Shown here in pieces: positions 10,447 through 20,428 of a stretch of 64,000 nt of DNA; positions within the stretch are counted from its first letter, which is position 1; each line of letters starts with the position of its first letter. This DNA is from Smallanthus sonchifolius (taxonomy: Eukaryota > Streptophyta > Magnoliopsida > Asterales > Asteraceae). The position numbers and the translations under genes are program-made. The notes below the pieces were generated by a model. The model saw only the letters and a list, made by a program, of their open reading frames with translations, was not told the DNA's origin and ran no database searches. The stretch lies in contig CM042034.1 in assembly GCA_023525975.1 (NCBI GenBank), positions 66,275,279 to 66,339,278 of the forward strand. The letters are read 5' to 3'.

Positions 10447-12551
10447 CATACATAATAAATATAACTCATTACTAGCATGCAAATTAACACATATATATAC
10501 GCATGCAAACACATACCTCATCACCACCCTTGTCAGGGCGTTCGACGCACCCCGAGCTCAACATTAACCTGTTAAATATATGTCACCATTGGTGAATTCT
10601 CCCGTTTGTTGTGTCATGATGACATCGATCCAAATACAATACCCGCCATGCCACAAGGACAACGACACCAAACATACAACACAAATATAACCATATCATA
10701 ACACACATCATATACAGGACTCGTTAACTACACATGTACCTTACACACGACCCAAACACAACATATCCCACATACAATCATAACCTTTTAACTTTAAGCC
10801 CGACTCTCCCGGTCCAACGCTTAACATGTCGCACATTAATATCTCGTCTCTATAACTCATACATTTCTAGGAACACGCCATAAACTCTACGACTCTCAAT
10901 TAAGCATTTTATGCTCAAAGCACATTGGTTTAGAACTCGTGACCCTTAACATGATTAATTACATTAATACAACGTGAATGTATGTACGATAGCCCCAAAA
11001 TAGTAAAACATTTAAACGAGGGGGATTAGAAACTCACCGGTTGTACCAAGTCTCGTTCTTTGTTCCGCAACTCGTCCGTCTACGCTCGAATCTCAAGCCT
11101 AACAAACATGTGGTCACATGACCAGACAAATGTGTTGTACCAAGTCTCGTTCTTTATTGCATAACGTATAAATAAATAAAACCTAACACTCAGCCATGAC
11201 TACTCGCCACTCCAGTTTCTAGAATCCGTTTCTACTAGCACACATGATCTGGGTCGTCCTTGACCTGCTCAGAACTTGGGTGCTTGAGTCGGGTTCTCAT
11301 GCATGACCATGCAAACCCTAACCATTCGAACACGCGTGTTTACGAGACGATCGCCTCTCAAGCATGCACGTGAGTGTGCATGCATTCACATGCCAACATC
11401 CTAATTTGGTGAAAATCCATTCTCTCTTTCTGGTTGATCCTGTGAACCACCACCCCCGGTGCTCTCCGCCGCATATCTCTCGCCGGTTCCAGCGTCGCGT
11501 CCCGTGACCTCAGACCACCATCATCTTCCTTTCTTAGCAATGACTCTAATCGGCCAAGCACCACCCTTGTATCACCACCATCGGCTCCCACCATGAGTTG
11601 CTAGCCAGGTCATTACCGAGCACCCCCACTGATACCAACATGGAAGCCGCCATTCCCCCGCCACCACTCCAGCCCCTCACCACTGTCTCGGCCACCAGCC
11701 ATCACCGAGTTCCACCGCCATAATCCCGCTCCATGGTTCATCACCGAAGCAAAACTACCACCTGGTCACCTTCTTCATCGAGCATCACAGTCACGGCCAC
11801 CATCGTGAACACCATCATCCACCATGGTGCATTCCTTCTTGTCCAACATCGAGACCACACTCGTCGGCCTTCGTCTTCGTCTCCTCACCACTTTTGTCAT
11901 AGAAAACGGCCACCAACGCCACCCCGTGCCGCTACTGCTGTCCGTTCTTGGCCGTATGCGGCTGTTTCCTTGACACCCACACTACCACCGAGCACCAACA
12001 CAAGCGGGTTCACATCGTCCCGCCATATTTGAAACACCATCACGCACCGAGTTTAGCCACACGAACAACCACCACCGGCCTCCTGTCCTTGCCGCAAACC
12101 TCTAAGACAGTCACCGTGCCATTAACCAAAACCCTATGCTAAGATTCATACCATACGAGCACCAAGATCATAACGAAAACATATAAAGGTTACCTTACAG
12201 CGTCGCGAAGTCACGGGTGTGAAACCCTCGCTGAAACAGCGCCGGATACCACCTTCGCCGGAGTCTCTCTCTCTCTTTTGGTTCCTTTCCAACCGTCGCA
12301 CAAATTTTGTGCCAATAATTACTAGGGTTTTCTCCAAGATATGTTTATATGTATCCCCTAATTACATCCGGGTCCCCGCTAATTCTTAACCGAACGTTTC
12401 AAGCTCAAACCGATTAGTAGCTAGTTAACCGGGTCTTTTATCTTTGCTAAAACCCTTAAACGCTACAACCTTAACTCGAATTTAAGAAAAATAAGGGTTC
12501 CGGCTGTCCACTAACCCGAACCGTTAATCCCTGAAATCTCCGGATGTTACA
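10447..12551 (-). repeat. Family B LTR, second segment (3' LTR of B2)
   Basis: Continues the LTR broken at 2162. The left end matches the inverse of family B at about 40490-40605. The right end (GATGTTACA, 12543-12551) is the reverse complement of an LTR start TGTAACATC. The GC-rich middle (11400-12120) contains long Ser/Thr/Pro-rich open frames on both strands; they have no family support and I treat them as chance. No gene is seen. Confidence 0.75.
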
Positions 12552-14667
12552 AGTCTATCCCCCTTAAAAGAGGATTCTTCCTCGAATCCGGCGTCGGCAC
12601 AAACCAACACAACTCATCCTCTTATCGTCACTGATGTATCGAAACTCCTTTCATGCCGTTGATTCTCCTTCGTACGCATCGTACTTGCCACTCTACTTCA
12701 TAGCTTGGCCACCATCCTTGGTGTTTAATGGAAGCTCTTCCATTGCCCCTTTTTAACTTTGAGCCTTGTAGGTTTTACCTACACGCCCCCTCATCCCTCG
12801 CTTCTCTTGTCATTAGTCAAGCTACTGCATTTCCATATACACCACATCAATGTATTCATTGCTGTCCTTTGAATAGTCCTCATTATCTTGTCATTCCGAT
12901 GACCACCCTCTCAAGTAGGTTCTTGTCTTTTATAAATAGGTGCAATTGTTGCTCCCCTATTGTACATCCATCATATTCCTCTTTCTCATGTTCTAATCGC
13001 CATCTTGTGATGATTTCTCAAACTCGGTCCTTCTGCTCTCCCCGTGAGGGTATTACCTTTGCTCATCTATGATGATCTCTAGGAGCTTGTGCAACTCTAC
13101 TCTCGTCCCCACACAATCTCTCTTCATCATATTCCTTACTTCATCATCACACGCTCAATACGCATCTTAAGAATCTCATACAACTCGAAAATATAGTAAA
13201 ATCATGATTTCTCGTTGATCTTTGAGGGTTTACATGTCACCACCCTGCCTGCCTTAGGGGCAAGGCGTTCACTTCACTTGACGCTCCACCGGAGCTCCCT
13301 TAAGCCAGTCATAAGTTTGCCAGCGTAGGCCTTTCCTTCTCAATCACTTATGCACAATCCTACGCTCACATCTCATGAATCATGCTTTCCTCGCCGTTGT
13401 TCCATCATTATCGCGCTATTTCCACCCGCGTCACATTCGTTAAGTACGAACCGAAAGTCTGTCCTAGCATACGTTTTAGTTATCCCTCATCTCGTTCATA
13501 GGGAACATGTCCACACCTCTTATATCCTACATTGAAAGAACTCCTCATATGGACATATTCTGTGGAGTCCCTATCGTCACTTCGTGCTGAAGTCTTCAGC
13601 GTCGTCGTCTCGATCTCATCGTAACTATCTCCGATAAGGCGTCCACGTACCGCTTTTACCATCAACTCATAACTCCACTTATTGGCTTCATGCTCCAAAT
13701 TTCTGAGACATATCGTAGGCATCTCATAAGAGCACCTATCCGATCGTCTTTGAAAGATGTCAAAACTCCTCGCATCGCTTCAGTGTATCATCGTCAAGAA
13801 TATCTTCAAGATAGAAATTCTAAACTTGTGCACATAGACTTTCCGTCCTATGTACAACTAAGCGTGTACTACCAGGACACATAACGTCATGTCATAATAA
13901 CAAATTCTGTCATGTCCAAAGTATATATGCGTAGCATCTTATCTCTCTAACTCGCACAAAGCACACACATAACTAGCTAGACCTGAGTCATTCAACATAT
14001 TTACTATATGACCTTGTCATTTATAAACACACACACACACACACCTAAGCTCTATCTTCTATTCGCCCTAACGGGTCGTACCAATGATTCCGAGCAACAC
14101 ATTACTCGGTCTAGACACAAGACATCATTCTAATCAGTTACACACATAATATATATAAATCATAATTCCCCACAGGACCCTGTCCTGAATACTCACACAA
14201 GGTGCCACGCACCCATTACACTTCAATCCATCACCTACACATTAACACGTAGGTGATACTATCATACGACCGTTGACATAGACAAGTTCAAAATTCATGT
14301 CTATACAAGTCTACTCACACCATCTAATCAACCATGCTCTAGTATCATAACAAAAATCACATTTAAAGCAAACTCACATTATTCCGAATGCAGTCACACA
14401 ATCACATTACACCGCACATATTCCCCTATTGTAAACACAATCATGCGCCGTCATAACGCAAGTATCATTAATTATGTTCGAATCATCATGCGGTAAGACT
14501 CACAATAATGGCCAAAATCAGATAATCACTATTTGAATTGAGCATCACTCCACATAAATATCTAGTCAGTCACATCATCTAATCATCTCGAAATCTTTCA
14601 TGACAACTACCACACAAGCTATTCCTAAAGCAATTGAGCATCCCAAACATTGCATGCAAAATAACTA

Positions 14668-15048
14668 CTAGACCACATCAGGTGCATCTGATGTGTCATC
14701 CTCTGGTTTCTCCTCGTCATATCCTGTGTCATCCACTAGGTCCTCCTGAAATAAAGCTCTCATAACTGACGCAAGTGGTTGATCTCTCCACCATGTAGAT
14801 TCACATCCTGTATGAAAATCACATACAACTGACACTGCTCTTCTTCTCCATCCCGTCTTTCCAATCATAGCTGTACGCGGTATGCCGCTGTCCGTTGTTC
14901 TAATCACACTTGGCACGAGAAGCGCCAACACTACTCCCATTTCACTAGCAGTTTCACCTGCATCAGTCGTCGTCTTGACCGGTCGTTCTGCATTCCCCCT
15001 AGCAAGAGCATCACGCCTGATTGATGTCGTATGCTTTGTCTTAACCAC
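14668..15048 (-). CDS. Family B short conserved ORF (copy B2), function unknown
   Basis: 126 codons on the minus strand, first codon GTG at 15048. Copy B3 has ATG at the same codon, so the ancestral start was probably ATG. The N-terminus is basic (VKTKHTTSIRR, RGNAERPVKTTT), the middle is hydrophobic (GVVLALLVPSVIR) and the C-terminus is strongly acidic, ending in DVV. Homologous ORFs occur at 41857-42205 (B1) and split over 28100-27976 / 16771-16558 (B3), which supports it as a real ancestral gene. It sits where gag begins in related elements, so a shortened Gag N-terminus is one possibility. I do not recognise a family. No zinc knuckle or catalytic motif is visible. Confidence 0.55.
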   Translation of the reverse strand: MVKTKHTTSIRRDALARGNAERPVKTTTDAGETASEMGVVLALLVPSVIRTTDSGIPRTAMIGKTGWRRRAVSVVCDFHTGCESTWWRDQPLASVMRALFQEDLVDDTGYDEEKPEDDTSDAPDVV

Positions 15049-15655
15049 CTAATCCTACTCAAGATAGAACACTAGAGTGATTACTATGGGCATAAATTCA
15101 GAATATGAGAGTAATCATAGACTGCCAAATCACGGTGATCAAATGCAATTTGGTGGTCCACATCACTGCTCGGATTCTAAAGCTTTCCCATCATACCCAC
15201 ACTAACTTTCTACCTTCAAGCACATGCATCCCACACAACTCACATAGCACGTAGCAGTAATCTAACAAATTATCATATTCATTACAAATTCACACCACAC
15301 CTAGTTACATACAAAATCACTAACCATGCTAACACACCAAACCATTTCACATAACGCAATTAATGCTAATCTACATTAACTAACTCACAGAACATGATTT
15401 CACCAAATCACACCACACAAGTTCACATAGTTCTACACACTATCACAATACATAGCACACATCACGTTCCCACACGGAACCCTAAATCATTCATTCACAC
15501 CAATCGCTCTAACTATCGTAACACTATACAAATGGTAACCCTAAATCTTGGCTCGCGGTTACTCGTGGTGGCATTCGTTTCACCCTCGTCCCATTTTCGG
15601 TTTAAGTTAAAGTATTTTATTTGTTTAAAAATACCAGTTTTCTCTTAAACCACAA

Positions 15656-15667
15656 CTCTGATACAAA
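15656..15667 (-). other. Degenerate primer binding site of B2
   Basis: On the minus strand TTTGTATCAGAG follows the LTR end. It matches the tRNA-Met PBS except for the GG of TGG. Confidence 0.6.
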
Positions 15668-15669
15668 CT

Positions 15670-16379
15670 TGTAAGACCCCAACCCGGGCATCCTACAGTT
15701 GGTTCTTATAACGGGTCATTTTCATTAAAAATGCATTTATCGTAATTCAAACTACATCGGAAGTCTTTCAAAACTCATTAAATAGCATTTAACGTTATTA
15801 TGCTTACCACGCTACCACCGAGCACCAACACAAGCGGGTTCACATCGTCCTGCCATATTCGAAACACCATCGCGCACCGAGTTTAGCCACAGGAACAACC
15901 ACCACCAGCCTCATGTCCTTGCCGTAAGCCTCCTAAATAGCCACCGTGCCATTAACCAAAACCCTATGCTAAGATTCATTCCATACGAACACCAAGATCA
16001 TAGCGAAAACATATAAAGGTTACCTTACTGCGTCGCGAGGTCACAGGTGTGAAACCCTCGCCGAACCAGCGCCGGATACCACCTTCACCGGAGTCTCTCT
16101 CTCTCTTGGTTCCTTTCTATTCGTCGCACAAATTCTGAGCCAATAATTACTAGGGTTTTCTCCAATATTTGTTTATATTTATCCCCTAATTACATCCGGG
16201 TCCCCGATAATTCTTAACCGCACGTTTCAAGCTCAAACCGATTAGTAGCTAGTTAACCGGGTCTTTTATCTTTGCTAAAACCCTTAAACGCTACAACCTT
16301 TACTCGACTTTAAGAAAAATAAGGGTTCCGGCCGTCCACTAACCCGAACCGTTAGTCCCTGAAATCTCAGGATGGTACA
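15670..16379 (-). repeat. 5' LTR of B2 with a large internal deletion
   Basis: Left part (15670 to about 15810) equals the LTR 3' end seen at 1525-1665. Right part (about 15811-16379) equals 11985-12551. About 2 kb of LTR between them is missing. The LTR start at the right edge reads TGTACCATCC on the minus strand. Confidence 0.8.
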
Positions 16380-16771
16380 AAAATCAACAGGCGGGTAAAA
16401 CTCACAATCAGAATTACTGTCAAATAACAATTATCAATCACAACGTCAAAATCGTCTAAAATCTCTCGTGACAACTATCACGGCAACTAATCATCGAACA
16501 ATCGAGCATCCCATACAATGGCCGCAAAATCACTAGTAGATCACATCAGGATACATCTTACATGTCCTCCCCATGTGTCTCATCTGGTTCTTCCTTACCA
16601 CTTCCCGGGTCATCCACTAGGTCTTCTTGAAACAGAGCTCTCATAACTGTCCCAAGGAGTCGATCTCCCAACCATGTTGGTCCACATCCTCGAGTAAAAT
16701 CACATACTGCTGACACCGCCCTCCTTGTCACCAACCGAAGCACTAGTCACACTCGGTGTGGTAAGCGCCAA
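16380..16771 (-). pseudogene. B3 internal fragment with C-terminal half of the family B ORF
   Basis: Third family B internal region, in the same orientation as B2. The minus-strand frame from about 16771 to 16558 encodes the C-terminal half of the conserved ORF (RRAVSAVCDF, VMRALFQEDLVDD, acidic tail). It is cut at 16771 by insertion of element E; the N-terminal half resumes at 27976-28100. The rest (16380-16557) is non-coding family B sequence. Confidence 0.72.
16767..16771. other. Target-site duplication, left copy (GCCAA)
   Basis: GCCAA precedes the E 5' LTR and is repeated exactly at 27976-27980 after the 3' LTR, within a family B ORF that is otherwise continuous across the insertion. 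Confidence 0.95.
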
Positions 16772-18017
16772 TGTAATATCTGTACTTTTTCCGTTTACAA
16801 TTTCCGGCCAATTGGCATTTATTGTAAACCCTAATTATCCATATTTAATAATATGTGAAAATTCTTAAATGAATTACTCAAACTATGTATTAGGGCTAAT
16901 ATTCATGGTATTTGAATAAAGTCCCTAAACTATATAAAATAAATCTCATAAATTATCTAAGTGTAAAAAAAAAAAAAAAAAAAAAAAATTGTACTTAATT
17001 AATTTGGAAAAAAATCTTAATTGTGTCTTATTCAATTAAAACACAAATTATATAAATTAAAAAAATGATTTTTATAAAATTATTATGAATTTTTAAGAAA
17101 TAATAAGATTTATTCCTAAATAAATCAAATAAATAAAGTTTAATTAAATAAATATTTTTAAAATAAAGTTTTATAAAAATATGTCATTTTATATCATTTT
17201 TATAGAAATAAACAATTCTTTTATAATTTAAATGTAATTTATACATTTAAATATCAAATATATCAAATTTATTAACTAAAAACCCTATTTAACCTAACTA
17301 ACTTAGTTTTTGGTTAAAACTTAACTACAAGGGCTAAACTGCCTTTCCTCAAACTTATTTTCAAGTTTAAGTTGACCGGAGTCAACTTAACAAACCTCAG
17401 GGACCAAAGTTGTATTTTTCTGTTTTAAAACCCACCCAAAAGGGGTCGTGGGTTCGAAACAAGGGGAACCCGGTTTTGGGTTCTGAATATTCGAAAACGC
17501 GTTTTGAGATGATAAGAGCAAAGATTCGTAACTGAAATCCCATTACAACTCATAAACGAGCATGATGAACTCGTTTAATTCGAAATTTTAACTCGTAACA
17601 GTAGAAAACGGCTAAAAACTTTAAACCGTCTTAAACCGTAATCAAAACTCGTTAATTCGTGAATTTATTTGTCGAATTGAGGTTGTACAAACCTCGACGA
17701 CACCTAATGCGTCCATTTGAAACAAATCACAACTCCTAACACTCTCTAATTCTCTCTCTCGGAATCTCAGTTCAGACGAACTGAACAACGAGTCCAGAAC
17801 TTCGATCAGTTGATCATTCCAGGTAATTCAATACGTCATTAGGCTCGGAATTGAACGTATAAAAAAAGCCCTATGGTTAATTGAGTTCCTATTATACGGA
17901 TTCATCGAATTCGAACAAACTCAGATTAGGGTTCTTGTGTTTCAAACGGATTTGGGATTTTATTTCGAAAACGTCGTTAAAAGGAACCTCTCTCCGTTTG
18001 TTTACGAGTTAGTCACT

Positions 18018-18071
18018 TGGCCGAGATGGCCGGGTGCGCGTATTACGAGCGAGAGGTCACGGGTTTGAGCC
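18018..18071 (+). promoter_or_regulatory. tRNA-like module 1 in LTR E
   Basis: TGGCCGAGATGG (18018-18029) resembles the A-box of tRNA-Leu-type genes with one extra base. GGTTTGAGCCC (B-box-like, one mismatch) follows 34 nt later. A diverged tandem partner of module 2. The copy in the 3' LTR is at about 26189-26243. Confidence 0.5.
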
Positions 18072-18177
18072 CGGCTAAGGCCCTCACCCGTGAACCTTTT
18101 TGGCTTAAACGAACACAAACCGGACCCAAGATCCGGGTTAAATATAACCAAATGCACTTATAACCAGGTTAGCCACT

Positions 18178-18230
18178 TGGCCCAACGGTCAGGTGCACTG
18201 CCGCTGAGCCAAGTAGCCCAGGTTCGATCC
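18178..18230 (+). promoter_or_regulatory. tRNA-like module 2 in LTR E with consensus A and B boxes
   Basis: TGGCCCAACGG (18178-18188) fits TRGYNNARNGG, and GGTTCGATCC (18221-18230) fits the B-box GWTCRANNC, with 33 nt between, which is tRNA-gene spacing. It is not a tRNA gene, because acceptor-stem pairing is not evident. Repeated in the 3' LTR at about 26350-26402. Confidence 0.55.
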
Positions 18231-19076
18231 GCCTTTGTGGCCGGTTCGCCCATTTTTCAACATTTTCCTATTTTTGATTTTTATTAATTAAATCTTTAAT
18301 CTTTAAAAATTCATAACTTTTTATTTACAACTTGAAAATGTACAAATAAATAGTCCAAATTTTTGTAATAAAATTCTCTACTGTTTTATAAAATAAAAAA
18401 ACAGAAAACTTTCTGAGTTTATAAAATTAATTATTTAAAAGTCTAAATTTAAAACTTGGATTATTTATTTAAAATTAGTAAATCTATTCCAAAAATTTTA
18501 CAAAAATTACATAAACTTAATTTATATATTTTTAACAAAATATTAAGTTTCTGGAACTTTTAGACATTTTTACTAATTTTCACTAATTTTGTTTTGTATA
18601 TAAATCAATGAAATTATTGATTTAATTAAACTAAAAATAAGTAAATTTTATAAAAATTTACTTATTAAAAGAAAATATTTATATAATTTATAATTTAAAT
18701 TATATTTATATTCTTACTATCTTTTTGACATATTTAGTTAATTAAACACATTTATTAACTAAATTTCTAAATAAGTAATTAATTAAATAATCACTTAAAA
18801 TATTTTATAAAATCTGAAATTATATTTAAATTACTAAACATAATAATTTAGTAATTTAAATACTTGCACACCTTAAACTATAACCAAATTACTTTTCAAA
18901 CCTTAAACTTTCCAAAATCCTAATTTCCCAAATTCGAGAACACGAACAAACCTTAGCTTATTCCTTTAAACTAAATGACTAAACTACAACTATAATAGGT
19001 TAATTGTGACCTACTTTGGATTATATCTTTGGATCAAACTTAGCTCGGAAACTACTTACAAACCATGTGAGTTTTC

Positions 19077-19553
19077 ATTCCCCTCTTTATACATTTTATC
19101 ACTTTTGGGGTGAAACATGTTCCTATATAATTACACTTACACTATTGACAAATCTCACAACTTGAAACAAATTCCCTTATGTTAGACTTGTTTAATTGCA
19201 TTATGTGGCTTATTTGTTGATTACACTAGTTCATATTATTAACTGTTTCGACAGCCTATGAATGGAATTAGTGGTACCATGTGGGTTAGCTACCCCATGC
19301 ATTTCTTTGATCTAGGATGCATGTAATGAATTCTGAAACTGAAAAACTGTTAACTATATGTTGGACAATCTGAATTGGATAAATCTTAAAAGGAAGGTTT
19401 AATTTGGACTGTGTGTATATACAATAAGACTATAATGTATTACTTGTCTTAGCATGAAATTTGTACTTTATCTAAACTACTATATCTATATCTACCATGA
19501 TTGCTCACCAACAATTCATTTTGTTGATAACTCTTATTTTAAACATGTTTCAG
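19077..19553 (+). other. Candidate leader intron in LTR E
   Basis: Donor CCAT/GTGAGTTTTC and acceptor ATGTTTCAG/GTGC define 477 nt. The equivalent in the 3' LTR is at about 27237-27725. Position and motifs match those in LTRs F, H, C, B and A. Confidence 0.45.
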
Positions 19554-19806
19554 GTGCACCAAGTTCAAGCAACGCTTGATTTATGTTCAACACTTAGGCT
19601 TGGACTTAGAAATTTGAAATCTGATTTTATCTTGTTTGGAACTATGTTTTGTCTTGTTTATTTGAACTATTTGTAGCCTTTGAGGCACTTTTAATATTAT
19701 TGAATAAAATTATGAAATTTTAATAGTTCCAAGTGCTACGAGCAATCTGGTCACAATTCGGGTCATACTCCGACGTGTTCCGCCGCCCGGTTGGGGTGTG
19801 ACAGAT

Positions 19807-19819
19807 TGGTATCAGAGCC
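19807..19819 (+). other. Primer binding site of element E
   Basis: TGGTATCAGAGCC, three bases after the LTR end; complementary to the 3' end of initiator tRNA-Met. Confidence 0.95.
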
Positions 19820-20428
19820 TTGGTTATAGGGATTTAGGTTATTAGAAATCTTTAACCTAGACTATAACTTTAGGACCCTCTTTTAGTCTTGCATGATTAG
19901 GAACTTATGTGTTTATTTGTCAAATTCTAAATCTTTAACACAAATCTTACAAATCCTCAAAATTCTAAGACTTTACCTTATATTTTCATCAATATTCTTT
20001 TATATGAAATTCTTCAATGTTTTAAAATATTTTATAAAACCCCCTAGACTTTGTAAGTCTATCCAAAATCTCGTTAAGGTTTAAGACTTTGACAATGTTC
20101 AGAAACTCGTGCAATCTGGAAGGGTGAATGCCTGTATTCTGAGTTTCCTGTCTAGGCAAGCGTATTCGTACAAATCCAAATTACTGGACCTGTTACGCTT
20201 ACCTGGGGATTCTCGGGATGAGTGTTCACTTATAGGCTAAAGCATGACTTTCTCAAATATTGTTGAAATCTTATTAACCTTGATATGTCCTAAGTAATTG
20301 TGAGGTAAAACCCAACCAACACAATTACTAACTATGTGTTTAAACTTAAGCCTATCTTTACTTTCAAAGCTAACTCTTGAATATTATTATTCATCTCAAA
20401 CTTGCATTTTACTTTATTTTCTTATAGA

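Larger units (their letters stand above)
12552..15669 (-). mobile_element. B2: non-autonomous family B LTR element, internal region
   Basis: Bounded on the minus strand by a degenerate PBS (15656-15667; TTGTATCAGAG instead of TGGTATCAGAG) and a polypurine tract (12552-12570; AAGGGGGATAGACT reading inward to the LTR). No RT, RNase H, integrase or protease is recognisable in about 3.1 kb. The only conserved coding signal is the short ORF at 14668-15048. It fits a large retrotransposon derivative (LARD) that would rely on enzymes made by other elements. An (AC)n microsatellite lies at about 14028-14044. Confidence 0.7.
16772..19803 (+). repeat. 5' LTR of element E (3032 bp)
   Basis: Starts TGTAATATCTG and ends GGGGTGTGACA. 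Contains a poly(A) run (16965-16988), long AT-rich tracts (16800-17300 and 18240-18900), two tRNA-like modules (18018-18071 and 18178-18230) and a candidate leader intron (19077-19553). Confidence 0.96.

Noticed and set aside
11733..12142. Ser/Thr/His-rich ORFs that might be a captured host gene
   Set aside because: They fall within the family B LTR (same sequence recurs at 15811-16379 and, more diverged, in B1), with codon structure not kept between copies.
12728..13884. Several 60-115 codon plus-strand ORFs in B2
   Set aside because: Antisense to the element, not conserved in B1, no recognisable motif.
18178..18230. A tRNA gene
   Set aside because: A and B boxes fit, but no acceptor stem or cloverleaf is evident by eye; kept only as a tRNA-like module.
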